A DNA stretch of 64,000 nucleotides from Noviherbaspirillum sedimenti (lineage in GTDB: Bacteria > Pseudomonadota > Gammaproteobacteria > Burkholderiales > Burkholderiaceae_D). The stretch spans positions 434,001 through 498,000 of the forward strand of contig NZ_QYUQ01000002.1 in NCBI RefSeq assembly GCF_003590835.1, given 5' to 3'. Under the pieces are notes generated by a model, which saw only the letters and a program-made list of their open reading frames with translations, searched no databases and had not been told where the DNA came from. The position numbers were made by a program, and so were the translations under genes. Of the stretch, positions 47,219 to 56,041 are shown one piece after another (within the stretch, counting starts at the first letter, position 1; every line of letters starts with the position of its first letter).

Positions 47219-48658
47219 TTACTTGCCCATGGTGGCCGCCTGCTGGCCCAGCATGTCCATGACGTGCTGCGGCATGCTGCTGCGCAGTTGCCGCTCCAGC
47301 TGTTCCAGGTGCGACGCTACCGCCCTGAAGGAGCCGACCTTCTGGTATAACAAGTTCTTTTCCTGGGCGAGCTGCAAGAGCAGGCCTTGCACGCGCTTGC
47401 GGATGTCGGCTGATTGCGTGCGCTGGGGATTGGTCAGCAGATAATCCTTGTCCAGTGCCGCCATGCCGATGCGCAGATTGCGCTCCAGGAAAACGTAGGC
47501 ATAGTCGGCGGCGATGACATCGCGGTATTGCGCGATCAGGCTGTCGGCGAGACCCGAACCGGGAATGGTGGCGCCGATCGACAGCATCTTGTAGACGGGT
47601 TCGGTGGTCTGGTTGACAAAGCCGACTTCCGCGGAATTGTTGGGGATGGCGGTGCGCGTGGCAATTTTTGTGGCGATCGAACGCATCATGGTCTCCACCT
47701 TCATCGTGAAAGGCGTATGGACGTAGGTGGTGTCGAGCGTGACGACATCGCACTCCACGTAGTTATTGCATTTCAATAGATGCTGCGTGACGTTGCCGCC
47801 ACTGGCATTTTCCTGGCCGTACAGCAGGTGGGCAATCGACGTCATGGTGGGCGCGAACGGCGCCGGCGCCTGGGCGGCTTCTTCCGGATAGAAAATCACC
47901 GTGCCGACCAGGCTCATGATGAGTTCGCGTTCCTGGTCATCCAGATAGGTGCTGCCGAGCTGCAGCGCCTTCCAGGTCAGGTTGCCGACGAAGGGGGCCT
48001 TGTTTTTGATATTGGGGTCGGCCGAGCTCCGGGCGGTGGCCAGGATACCGGCGCGGTCCGTGGCGCAACGGCGGCGGGCGGCATCGCGGTCGGTCTCCAG
48101 CCCCATCTCGATGGCGAGATCCGCGCAGGTTTCCTGGCTGCTGTAGCCCACGGCATCGGCCGCCGTGCTGACGATGGCCTTGGCGGTTTCGCAGGAATTG
48201 ATACGGGCATTGTTGATCCAGGTTTCCAGTCCCTTGGCCCATTTGGTCAGTCCCCCCAAGAGGGGTGAGACGGATTCCAGGGCGAGCTGGAAGGCAATGC
48301 CGGGCAAGGCGGCGGTAATGTTTTTGAGCATGTTCTTGAACTCGGTGGCGGAAATATGCGAAAACGAGCCGCCAAAGACGTCGATGCCGCCGCAACCGGC
48401 CTTGGCGCTGGGGAACTGGATCGCTGCCAGCTGGTAGACCTTGTTGGGGGCGCGCATGAAGAGATTGCCGCCGGTATAGGTATTGAAGGTCTGGCCGCGG
48501 AAGGCGCCGGGCGCCGTGTAGTTGCCGACGGCGCCGAGATGATTGAACATGTTGTCGACTTCGGCATTCAGGTCGCCAGCCCGCAAGGAAAGCGGGGCCA
48601 GGATGAGGCACCCGGCAGTGACGAACACGATTGTTCGCGGCAAGATGGGGGTATGCAT
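47219..48658 (-). CDS. traH: Conjugal transfer pilus assembly protein TraH
   Basis: 479-aa periplasmic/outer-membrane-associated F-type TraH. A signal peptide (MHTPILPRTIVFVTAGCLIL, cleavage after LRA) is followed by FNTYTGGNLFMRAPNK, CGGIDVFGGSFSHISATEF and INSCETAKAIVSTA, all typical. ATG 48658 is six bases from GGAGA, while the ATG at 48664 abuts it, so the shorter form is chosen. The gap to traF is 10 nt. Confidence 0.93.
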   Translation of the reverse strand: MHTPILPRTIVFVTAGCLILAPLSLRAGDLNAEVDNMFNHLGAVGNYTAPGAFRGQTFNTYTGGNLFMRAPNKVYQLAAIQFPSAKAGCGGIDVFGGSFSHISATEFKNMLKNITAALPGIAFQLALESVSPLLGGLTKWAKGLETWINNARINSCETAKAIVSTAADAVGYSSQETCADLAIEMGLETDRDAARRRCATDRAGILATARSSADPNIKNKAPFVGNLTWKALQLGSTYLDDQERELIMSLVGTVIFYPEEAAQAPAPFAPTMTSIAHLLYGQENASGGNVTQHLLKCNNYVECDVVTLDTTYVHTPFTMKVETMMRSIATKIATRTAIPNNSAEVGFVNQTTEPVYKMLSIGATIPGSGLADSLIAQYRDVIAADYAYVFLERNLRIGMAALDKDYLLTNPQRTQSADIRKRVQGLLLQLAQEKNLLYQKVGSFRAVASHLEQLERQLRSSMPQHVMDMLGQQAATMGK

Positions 48659-48668
48659 GGGCATTCTC

Positions 48669-49532
48669 CTAGCGCAGCGTGACAGGTTGGGGGCGGTTGG
48701 GAACCGTTGCTTGGGCGACAGGCGCAGCCGCCAAGGCGATGCGCTCTATCAACTGGGATTCGGAGAGGACGCCAAAGCCGATCGGCGCAATCTTGCCGGC
48801 GAAGGGCTGCGCCAGGAAGACGGCCGGCACTTGCGTCACCTGCAGGGTACGGGCGATGCCGTTGTCGGGCCTGGGCGCGGGGAAGCCCGGAATGCCGCCG
48901 CCATCGAGGCTGATGGGCACCACCGCAATCCCATACCTGGCCTGGAAGGCTCCCAGCGTCGGCGCAAAGGCATGGCAATACGGGCAGTCGCTGCGAAAGA
49001 AAAAGAACAGCACATGGTCGCGCCCGAGCTGGGCGATCGAGCGCGTGCGCCCCTGCATCTGATCCTGCTCATACACTTCCAGCGCCTTGGCATTGACCGG
49101 GCGGCCGTGCAAGGTCGGATCGAGTTCCGGCGTGGCCCAGGCCACGCGCTGGGCGACGTCAGCAAAGAGCGACGCCTGGCCAACCACCCTGGACTCCAGT
49201 TCCATGTAGCGGCGCACATTGGCTTCGGTCGGACGCATGATGGCGATATGGCGGGTTTCCTCCAACTTTTTCTGCAATTGCTCGAACTGGACCAGTTCCG
49301 GGGCTTTCGGCGTTGCCACAGGTTCAGGGCCAGGCTTGGGAGGCGCTGGAGCCGCCTTGGCGGCGGCAGGCTCGTCTTGCGGGTCTTCATAAAAATGCCA
49401 GCCGCGCCAGTTGTCGGACCAGTAGGCGGGCGCCGCTGTCAACCTGTGGCCGGGATCCTGGGACAACGCAGCAGCTGGCAGTAGTGCCAAAAGGCAGCAG
49501 AGGAGCGCGGGCGCGATCGAGTGTAGGGGCAT
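48669..49532 (-). CDS. traF: Conjugal transfer pilus assembly protein TraF (thioredoxin fold)
   Basis: 287 aa with a signal peptide (LLCCLLALLPAAALS), a Pro/Ala linker and a TraF domain. WSDNWRGWHFYEDPQ near the N-terminus is the family hallmark. A thioredoxin-like region keeps a redox pair C183-P-Y-C186 (RSDCPYCHAF). F plasmid TraF has lost that CXXC, so this version may be an active disulfide enzyme for the cysteine-rich TraN, TraU and TraH. GGAGG precedes the ATG. Confidence 0.92.
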   Translation of the reverse strand: MPLHSIAPALLCCLLALLPAAALSQDPGHRLTAAPAYWSDNWRGWHFYEDPQDEPAAAKAAPAPPKPGPEPVATPKAPELVQFEQLQKKLEETRHIAIMRPTEANVRRYMELESRVVGQASLFADVAQRVAWATPELDPTLHGRPVNAKALEVYEQDQMQGRTRSIAQLGRDHVLFFFFRSDCPYCHAFAPTLGAFQARYGIAVVPISLDGGGIPGFPAPRPDNGIARTLQVTQVPAVFLAQPFAGKIAPIGFGVLSESQLIERIALAAAPVAQATVPNRPQPVTLR

Positions 49533-49544
49533 GGCGAGACCTCC

Positions 49545-49919
49545 TCACAGCAGGGATTTCGGCGGCAAGCCGTCGCGGCAATAATTGATGCCGATGTCGA
49601 TTGCCTGCTTTTTCGGGGCGGCGGCCCCCGGCAAGATCACGCCTTCCTGCCAGATCGTCACGTTCAGGCGGCTGCAGCCAGCCTGACGGTAACGGCGCAG
49701 CGTGGTGACGTCGATATAGATGGGCGAAGCGGACTGGAAGCGGCGCGCAATGGCGTCGGCCGATTCGCCTACCAAAATGCCGTAGGCCGTACCGGTCGGC
49801 GCGTCGAGGGCAGCGAACATCAGCGGGCGCGGATCAGTCACCCGTGAGCGGTCGATGGCATGCGCTGGCGCGGTGGCCGTCAAGGCGCAAAGCAGCAGGG
49901 CGAGCGGCAGTGGTCTCAT
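49545..49919 (-). CDS. Periplasmic protein of unknown function in the tra operon
   Basis: 124 aa. A signal peptide (MRPLPLALLLCALTATAPAHA) is followed by a small domain with two cysteines (RQAGCSRLNVTIWQEGV, GINYCRDGLPPKSLL). ATG 49919 overlaps the traN stop (ATGA), with AAGGA before it. I do not recognise a named Tra family, but its place between traN and traF and its export signal make a role in the outer-membrane part of the apparatus likely. Confidence 0.75.
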   Translation of the reverse strand: MRPLPLALLLCALTATAPAHAIDRSRVTDPRPLMFAALDAPTGTAYGILVGESADAIARRFQSASPIYIDVTTLRRYRQAGCSRLNVTIWQEGVILPGAAAPKKQAIDIGINYCRDGLPPKSLL

Positions 49920-52330
49920 TGGCATCTTCCTTGTCCGTAGTAGCAGCTCGACATGCGTGCGGCGTTGCTCGACTGGATCGTGCCCACATTGGGCAGGCTG
50001 GGCACGATCGAGGCATAAAACTCCGTCAAGTCCATCGCCGCAAAGTCGAGCGACTGCAATTGCGCAATGGTGAAGCCGGAACAGTCCGGGGTCTGTGCGC
50101 CGCCCCAGCCCTTGCCGACCTGCAGGCGCCCCTGTTCGTTGACCAGGCGCGACAGCACCGAGTTGAAGCAGCATTTCGCGGTGGTATGTTCGGTGCAGGA
50201 GACGCATTTTCCCAAAACCTTGATGCAGGACGAGCACCAGCTGCCGACCGCGTGGCACAGGCGCGCGCCTTCCTTCATGGCGAGCTTGCCTTCTTCCTCG
50301 CTGCACGACATCATCGATATCACGACATAGATCACCACGGCGACGGCCAGCGACCAAGGGTCGAAGGCGACAGCCATGTTCTCGCCCGCGTACAGGGTAA
50401 CGGAGCCGGCCGGCAGCGCCGTGCCATTGACGGCCACCGTCACGCCATAGGTCGAGAAACTGCCAGAAAATCCCGCACCGGACACCAGGGCATTGAAGCC
50501 CTGGTAAAGGAATTCCCGGTTGTCCGCATTCATCAGCACGTCGTACACCAGCTTTGATCCGGCGCCGAACATGGACTGATTGGTCATGCCCGCGCCCTTG
50601 GCGTCCGCATAGCAGCAATTCTTCAGGAGCCGGTCGCGGCACTGGTTCGCTTCGCCCTTAAAGACCTGCATGCGGTCGGTGTCGAGATAGACGCCGGCTT
50701 CGCGCGCGGCTTCCATGTAGGACATCGTGCGGGCGAAATCGGCATCGTTGGTAGTGGACGTGTTGAAGCAGCTGGCGCCCAGGCAAAACACATTGCCGGG
50801 GCAATTGCTGGCCGTGGTCGCGGTCTGGACCGGGACGGGACACTGGTAAGTGTCCTGGAACACTTCGCACGCGCCGGTGACGGCATTCTTCCGGGTACAG
50901 GTAGATGCCGCCGGCGTGCAGCCCGCCGCCGCCAGGGGGGCGCATTCGTCGAGTGGTGCGCCGCCGGCGCAGGTAAAGCTGCGCTGGTACTGCCAGCAGG
51001 CGCGGGTGACATCCTTGCCATCGATTTTTTTCGTGGCGGGGCCGTCGATGCAGACTTCGGCGCCCGCAGGCGTGCAGCGGCTTCCCGTTGCCAGCGCGGG
51101 GCACTGCTCATCCCAGCGCTCGGTTTCGGCAAACTGCGTCGCCGGTTTCGTATAGCTGAGTGTCATCTTCGGGATTGCCCGTGGAAAGGCCGGATTGATC
51201 TTCCAGCCAGTGACTGTGCGTGCCCCGGCCTGTTGCCAGTACAGTGTGGCGCCGAACGTGCCGGTGACATCCAGCCCAACGTGCGGCGTGGCGCTGGCAG
51301 CCGGCGTGTAGCACAGGGCGTCATCCAGCGTCTGGCTAACCGCATTGCAGTCGGGGCAGCTTGACGCCAGGGACTGGATTTTGCCGCCGCTTTGCTGGCT
51401 GGCGGGACAGGGCGCATACGTCTTCTTGAAGGGTTCGACTTGCGTGCAGGCCGGCAGGCCGGCGTCGCCTCCCGCCGTGACGGGGCAGGTGGGATCGTGG
51501 TCGGGCGCGATCAGTGCCGTCACCGTGCAGGTCGTGGCATTACAAGTCGTGTCGGCAATCCAGACCCGGTCCTGCACCGGTACACCCAGCCAGCCAGCCG
51601 AAGCGGCATGTCCGAGATCGGCGACAGGCTGCGGGAAGAGGCGGGGAGTCGACAAATCCGCATCGAAAAAGGCCACCGGATTGCCGGATTGCGTCACCCG
51701 GAAATGCTGTGCCGTGTCCGGGCGATCCGGCAGGCATTGGGCCTCGAAGCCGGCGGCGCCCGCGCCGGCGTGGGCAAACCACTCGCCCGGCGTGCAAGTG
51801 GGCGTGCGATCGACCGCCACAGTCAGGCTGCGCGCGCACGTGAAGTTGCCGATGCCGGTATACCGGTTGCACAGGCGCGGCTGAGTCGAGGCCGGCGTGG
51901 TCACGTCGGTCGTTGTGCAGCCGCTGTAATAGCTGGCAAGGCTGCCCAGCGCCAGCGACGGGTTGCGCGCAATTTCCTTGGCTGCAGCGACGCCCGGGTC
52001 AAAGGCGGAAAGCGTAGGTCGCGCCGTATTGGCCGATGCCATGGCGCCCTGTTGCGCCTGGCAGACCGGGTCCGTCGGCGTCAGCGCGCAGTTGATCAAG
52101 CGCGCATGGGCCTGGGCGGCCAGATTCGGCTGGCCGGCATACGCCCGTTCGATTGGGGTGTCCGTGTAGCCGGGAACGACCGTCGTTGCGCTCGCTTGGT
52201 TGACCATGCTGGACACGACAGGATTGGCGGCAGTGCCTGCGGCCACGCCCTCGTCATGGGGCGCGGCCAGCGCCAGGGTTTGCGTCCAGAAGAAAAAGCA
52301 CAAGGTAAGATGCACCGCGAGCGTGCGCAT
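49916..52330 (-). CDS. traN: Conjugal transfer mating-pair stabilisation protein TraN
   Basis: 804-aa, cysteine-rich outer-membrane adhesin of F-type systems. A signal peptide (MRTLAVHLTLCFFFWTQTLA) precedes a long extracellular region full of cysteine pairs (CNRYTGIGNFTCARSLTVAV, RACWQYQRSFTCAGGAPLDEC). The conserved C-terminus has CSEEEGKLAMKEGARLCHAV and KCCFNSVLSRLVNEQGRLQ. TraN recognises recipient outer-membrane proteins, and the N-terminal half is where receptor specificity varies. ATG 52330, six bases from AAAGG, is preferred over ATG 52336. It overlaps the next gene by 4 nt. Confidence 0.93.
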   Translation of the reverse strand: MRTLAVHLTLCFFFWTQTLALAAPHDEGVAAGTAANPVVSSMVNQASATTVVPGYTDTPIERAYAGQPNLAAQAHARLINCALTPTDPVCQAQQGAMASANTARPTLSAFDPGVAAAKEIARNPSLALGSLASYYSGCTTTDVTTPASTQPRLCNRYTGIGNFTCARSLTVAVDRTPTCTPGEWFAHAGAGAAGFEAQCLPDRPDTAQHFRVTQSGNPVAFFDADLSTPRLFPQPVADLGHAASAGWLGVPVQDRVWIADTTCNATTCTVTALIAPDHDPTCPVTAGGDAGLPACTQVEPFKKTYAPCPASQQSGGKIQSLASSCPDCNAVSQTLDDALCYTPAASATPHVGLDVTGTFGATLYWQQAGARTVTGWKINPAFPRAIPKMTLSYTKPATQFAETERWDEQCPALATGSRCTPAGAEVCIDGPATKKIDGKDVTRACWQYQRSFTCAGGAPLDECAPLAAAGCTPAASTCTRKNAVTGACEVFQDTYQCPVPVQTATTASNCPGNVFCLGASCFNTSTTNDADFARTMSYMEAAREAGVYLDTDRMQVFKGEANQCRDRLLKNCCYADAKGAGMTNQSMFGAGSKLVYDVLMNADNREFLYQGFNALVSGAGFSGSFSTYGVTVAVNGTALPAGSVTLYAGENMAVAFDPWSLAVAVVIYVVISMMSCSEEEGKLAMKEGARLCHAVGSWCSSCIKVLGKCVSCTEHTTAKCCFNSVLSRLVNEQGRLQVGKGWGGAQTPDCSGFTIAQLQSLDFAAMDLTEFYASIVPSLPNVGTIQSSNAARMSSCYYGQGRCQ

Positions 52331-52332
52331 GG

Positions 52333-53094
52333 TCATCCTTTCAGTTTCTTCACATACATGCGCGCATCCCTGGCAAAGCGGGGCGCCTGGCGCTCGATGA
52401 ATGCGAGCGCATAGTCGAGGCTGACATCGCCCGAGGTCGCCATGAACGCTTCCGCTGGCAGGCACTGGCCGGCGCCGCAAGGCTCGCCCTTGGCGCCGGC
52501 GCGCACGAGCACGAAAGTGGGGGTGCGGGTGACGGCGAAGCGGTCGAAGGCTTGCGGGTCGATCTGCACCGCCACCTGGCGCTGGCCGATCAGCGCCTGC
52601 ATGCGCGTCACCGTCTCGCGCAGTGACCCGTCGACGAAGCCGCGGATCAGGAGCGTTGCCTGGGCGCGCGCCGCCTGGTCGACCAGGCGTTGCAGCGTCG
52701 GTTGCGGCATCGAGAAACTGATGAAGATCATCAGCGCCGGCCTGGCAGACAGACCTTGTGTCATGGCCATGCCCTCAGTGCCGGCTTGATAGCCGCGCGC
52801 CAGCGCTTCCAGGTCGAGCGGGGACGAGGCGGCCGGTTGCGGCAGCGCGTCGATGTTGGGCGACGATTTCGGTAGGCGCTCCAGGGCGGCATCCATCGGC
52901 AGGCGATGTGCTTTGGCCGCGCGTGCCATGTCTTGGTCGGTGATGACCGGCTGGTTGCGCTGTACCCGCGCAATGTCGGCCTCGGTGACAGCCGCCGTGC
53001 CCTGCGCTTGGGCGCTGCCCATGCCGTAGCAGGCAGCAAGGCTCGCCAGCGCCAGGAGGCGTGCGGCTTGGGTGAAATGGTTAATAGCCGACAC
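52333..53094 (-). CDS. trbC: F-type conjugal transfer protein TrbC
   Basis: 253 aa with an exported N-terminus (AARLLALASLAACYGMGSAQA) and a C-terminal TrbC_Ftype domain: LMIFISFSMPQPTLQRLVDQ, LLIRGFVDGSLRETV and FAVTRTPTFVLV. The start is GTG at 53094, six bases after AAGGA and inside the end of traU; no ATG fits. The Cys pair in EPCGAGQCLP is conserved in relatives. It acts in pilus assembly with TraW. Confidence 0.9.
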   Translation of the reverse strand: MSAINHFTQAARLLALASLAACYGMGSAQAQGTAAVTEADIARVQRNQPVITDQDMARAAKAHRLPMDAALERLPKSSPNIDALPQPAASSPLDLEALARGYQAGTEGMAMTQGLSARPALMIFISFSMPQPTLQRLVDQAARAQATLLIRGFVDGSLRETVTRMQALIGQRQVAVQIDPQAFDRFAVTRTPTFVLVRAGAKGEPCGAGQCLPAEAFMATSGDVSLDYALAFIERQAPRFARDARMYVKKLKG

Positions 53095-54094
53095 AGCAAT
53101 TCCTTTTTCGAAACAACATGAAGGCAAAGTCTTCGCCGCGCACCGGATATTCCTTGCCGGCGCCCCACAACACCGTGGTGCGGCCGAAAGGCTGGCAACA
53201 GCGGCCGGCCTCCTTGGCAGTGGCGGGAATTGGATAGGTCAGTTGGGTCTTGTAGGCAGTCTTGTCCATCACCGGTTGGAAGTACGGCCCGCACAGCCCA
53301 GCCTTGCCATGCCAGCCCCACGCCAGCAGTTCGCGGTGCATCTTGGCGGTCAGCCGCTGCGCGAGCAGCGCGGCGGTGCGCACGCCGCCCATGTGATAAG
53401 GCACGTGGCCGTCGAGCGGATAGATGCCGCCTTGGCAGCCGGCGCACCAGAACAGGTCGCGCACGCCAAAGCCGGTCGATGCCGCAACGCAATCGGCGGC
53501 GCAGGCGGCCACGGCGACCGGGTTGGCGAACAGTACCGCTTCCGGATTCAGGATCAGCGTCAACTCATCATCGTTCCAGAGCGGATCGACTTCGGTCAGG
53601 TAGGCGAGATCAAAGGAGCCGTGTTCCAGGCAGGGGAAATCGGTGATGACGCCCAGCCAGTACATGACCGGGTTCACGTAATAATGCGCCTGGTAAAAGC
53701 TGCCGCTATCGCCATCGCCTTCGGGACGGGTGTAGCGGGCGCCTTCCGGGGCGGGAATGCCGGGATCGAGGTCAATGCCGCCCAACGAAGTCAGGCAAAA
53801 GGGTTTACGGACCACCTCGACATGGCGGGCCGGTTCCCAGAAGCCGACCGACAGGCCGATGACCGGATTGACGCCGCAGCTGCAGACCGGGTTGGCCGGG
53901 TTGTCGATATCTTCCTGGCCGCCAAGATCGCCAATGCGCGCGCTGCCGATGGAAATCGGCAGGATGCAACTCCAGCAAATATCGGTGATCGGATTGGGAA
54001 ACTTGCCGGTGCAGGTGGCGATCCCAGCGGCTTGCACGCCACTGACCGGCAGCCACAGGACCAAGCACAACATCAGGCGGGCAAGCGTCTTCAT
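53081..54094 (-). CDS. traU: Conjugal transfer protein TraU
   Basis: 337-aa periplasmic protein required for DNA transfer. Signal peptide MKTLARLMLCLVLWLPVSGV; mature part with NPITDICWSCILPISIGSAR, HYYVNPVMYWLGVITDFPC and the C-terminal CCQPFGRTTVLWGAGKEYP. Many conserved cysteines are present. It overlaps traW by 4 nt (ATGA) and the trbC start by 14 nt. Confidence 0.94.
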   Translation of the reverse strand: MKTLARLMLCLVLWLPVSGVQAAGIATCTGKFPNPITDICWSCILPISIGSARIGDLGGQEDIDNPANPVCSCGVNPVIGLSVGFWEPARHVEVVRKPFCLTSLGGIDLDPGIPAPEGARYTRPEGDGDSGSFYQAHYYVNPVMYWLGVITDFPCLEHGSFDLAYLTEVDPLWNDDELTLILNPEAVLFANPVAVAACAADCVAASTGFGVRDLFWCAGCQGGIYPLDGHVPYHMGGVRTAALLAQRLTAKMHRELLAWGWHGKAGLCGPYFQPVMDKTAYKTQLTYPIPATAKEAGRCCQPFGRTTVLWGAGKEYPVRGEDFAFMLFRKRNCCVGY

Positions 54095-54729
54095 GGGAGT
54101 ACCAGTTCATCGATGCGCAGGCGCAAGCCTTCCTGCGTGACCAGCGCCGGCACGTGCCCAATGCCGAGTCGCCGTGTCAATAGTCCCTGCTGGTCGTAGT
54201 ACACCGGCGCGCGCCAGGCTTTCATCAGGTCAAGGTAGGAGCCGCCGACCAGGATCGGCTTGACCGGGATCTTGCGGGCGCGATAGAAGGTGATCAGGTC
54301 GCGCGCCCGCGCCACCTGGCGCCGGTCGCGTCCATCGAAAAACAGCAGGTGCTTCGACAGGGACACGATTTCCAGCGGGTTTTTGCGGGTGCCGGCGGCA
54401 AACAGCAGCCGGCCCTTGTCGTCAAGGATATTGCGGTCGAGTACAAACGTCGGGTCGACATAGAAGGTGCGGGTAGTCTGCGCCAGCGTCACACCGGCGA
54501 CCGGCGTGGGCGTCGTGACAGCAGCTGTGCCGCGCGTTTGCGCGTCCTTGGCCAATTTTTGCAGTTCGCCATTGCGCTCTTTTTCCTGCAGGCGCGCGCG
54601 GATGAAGTCGAGCAGATGGGGTTCGGCCACCGGGTAGGCGGGCCCGATGGTGCCCAGGTCGCCTGCCTGCGCAGCGGCGCAGACGGCAAGGGCGGTGGCG
54701 GATAGCATGGGCACTAGACGGCGCAGCAT
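54091..54729 (-). CDS. traW: Conjugal transfer protein TraW
   Basis: 212 aa with a signal peptide (MLRRLVPMLSATALAVCAAA). Typical TraW segments are GTIGPAYPVAEPHLLDFIRA near the mature N-terminus, RTFYVDPTFVLDRNI and LLFFDGRDRRQVARA. It works with TrbC in pilus assembly. AGGAGG precedes the ATG. Confidence 0.93.
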   Translation of the reverse strand: MLRRLVPMLSATALAVCAAAQAGDLGTIGPAYPVAEPHLLDFIRARLQEKERNGELQKLAKDAQTRGTAAVTTPTPVAGVTLAQTTRTFYVDPTFVLDRNILDDKGRLLFAAGTRKNPLEIVSLSKHLLFFDGRDRRQVARARDLITFYRARKIPVKPILVGGSYLDLMKAWRAPVYYDQQGLLTRRLGIGHVPALVTQEGLRLRIDELVLP

Positions 54730-54732
54730 GGT

Positions 54733-55071
54733 TCACCTCCTTCCAGTGCACGGCACGGAATTCGACAGGCGCTGTAGCAGGGCGGCGTCGCGCTGGGCGC
54801 TGGCGCGCATCATGGCCATCAGGACCGGTTCGCCCGCGCCGTCGGCCACCGCCTGGCGCAGTTCCTGGACGGTCAGTTGCCGGCCACAACGCTGCCGGGA
54901 CGCCGCCAGAAACGTTTCGGCGCCGTTGCGCGCAGCCGGCGCGATGCGCTCCAGCAGCGCCAGATAAGCGTCCAGCGGCAAGTCTTCCGTTGGCGGCTGG
55001 GCAGCCGTACTCTGGCCTGGAGCGGCAAAGGAGGTAAGTAACAGCAGGAGGGCAAGAATCGTTAAGCGCAT
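54733..55071 (-). CDS. Small exported protein of unknown function
   Basis: 112 aa: signal peptide (MRLTILALLLLLTSFAAPGQ) and a helical mature domain with two cysteines (ASRQRCGRQLTVQELRQAV, NSVPCTGRR). GGAGA five bases before ATG 55071 supports it. It sits between the S26 peptidase and traW. No family recognised. Confidence 0.75.
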   Translation of the reverse strand: MRLTILALLLLLTSFAAPGQSTAAQPPTEDLPLDAYLALLERIAPAARNGAETFLAASRQRCGRQLTVQELRQAVADGAGEPVLMAMMRASAQRDAALLQRLSNSVPCTGRR

Positions 55072-55082
55072 TGGTTTCTCCG

Positions 55083-55688
55083 CTAGAACAAGGGCGTGAC
55101 CTTGCCGATCACCTGGCGCATGGGCACCAGACCACTTTCGCGATAACGCGAATCGAAACTGTCGGAGTGCGCGCCTTGCACGTAGTAGTAACCGGGTGGG
55201 ATGACGGTCTCGGCAATCGGGTTTAAGGGATGGCGATCGAACGTGGTCGGTTTGGCCAGTCCCATGGAGACACCGTTGACGAACACCTGGCGTCCCATGA
55301 CGGTTACGCGGTCGCCGGGGATGCCGGTCACCTGCTTGAAAAACGGTTGCGCACGCAGTCCCGGATAGCGCCTCTGCGCATCGCCCGCAAACGCATAGAC
55401 GATAAAGTCGCCGCGTTGCAGTATTGGCGGATGGCCATAGTGCAGTAGCGCCACCGTGTAGGGCAGGCTGGGCGTCCAGTTGAAGAGGATCGGCAGGTGC
55501 GGCGTCGGATCGACCAGGACGCGCGCCAGCGCACAGCCCCAGATTGCCAGGACCGGTAGAAGGCCAAGCCAATGGAGGCGTACCAGTCGCACTGGCATGG
55601 CAATCCCGCCGCCAATAGCTGCTAGCGCACGGTAATGCCAGCCGTTGCGGGCATGGCGCGGGGCAAGGATGGTCGGGTCGGTCGTCAC
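55083..55688 (-). CDS. S26 family signal peptidase of the conjugation system
   Basis: 201-aa membrane-bound signal peptidase, closer to the RP4 TraF-type pilin protease than to LepB. A membrane helix (LGLLPVLAIWGCALARVLV) leads to the nucleophile region TPSLPYTVALLHYG and ILQRGDFIVYAF, then the lysine box FFKQVTGIPGDRVTV and the terminal SDSFDSRY-ESGLVPMRQVIG. The start is GTG at 55688, overlapping the trbI stop (GTGA). It may mature the pilin or other exported components of this operon. Confidence 0.88.
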   Translation of the reverse strand: MTTDPTILAPRHARNGWHYRALAAIGGGIAMPVRLVRLHWLGLLPVLAIWGCALARVLVDPTPHLPILFNWTPSLPYTVALLHYGHPPILQRGDFIVYAFAGDAQRRYPGLRAQPFFKQVTGIPGDRVTVMGRQVFVNGVSMGLAKPTTFDRHPLNPIAETVIPPGYYYVQGAHSDSFDSRYRESGLVPMRQVIGKVTPLF

Positions 55689-56041
55689 GGCAAGCCCACC
55701 TTGCGCTGCAAGAGCATTGTTAAGTCCAGCGCGTGTGGCGGGCTGCCGGCCACCGCCGAGCGCACCAGCACCAGGCATGCGCAGTCGCGCGACAGTTCTT
55801 CCAGCGCCAGGGGCAATTGCTGGGCAAAGCGTTGCGCCATCGTCAGCGCCTGCTGGCGCTCTTCGTCGGAAGCGCTCTTGGTCACCAGCTGGGTGAACTC
55901 GGCTTCCTTCAGGCGGTACACTTGGCCGACATCGACGACGCCGATGGATTTATCGGCGCGCACAACCAGCCGGTCGTAGGCTGCGAGCGCGACGGCGACG
56001 ACTAGGAGGGTGACGACACTCTGGGATAGGAGGGTTTTCAT
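55685..56041 (-). CDS. trbI: F-type conjugal transfer protein TrbI
   Basis: 118 aa. One N-terminal membrane helix (VVTLLVVAVALAAY) and a periplasmic domain starting VVDVGQVYRLKEAEFTQLV, with CACLVLVRSAVAG near the end. Size and motif match TrbI_Ftype, which affects pilus retraction/length in F. It overlaps the traC stop by 4 nt (ATGA). Confidence 0.85.
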   Translation of the reverse strand: MKTLLSQSVVTLLVVAVALAAYDRLVVRADKSIGVVDVGQVYRLKEAEFTQLVTKSASDEERQQALTMAQRFAQQLPLALEELSRDCACLVLVRSAVAGSPPHALDLTMLLQRKVGLP

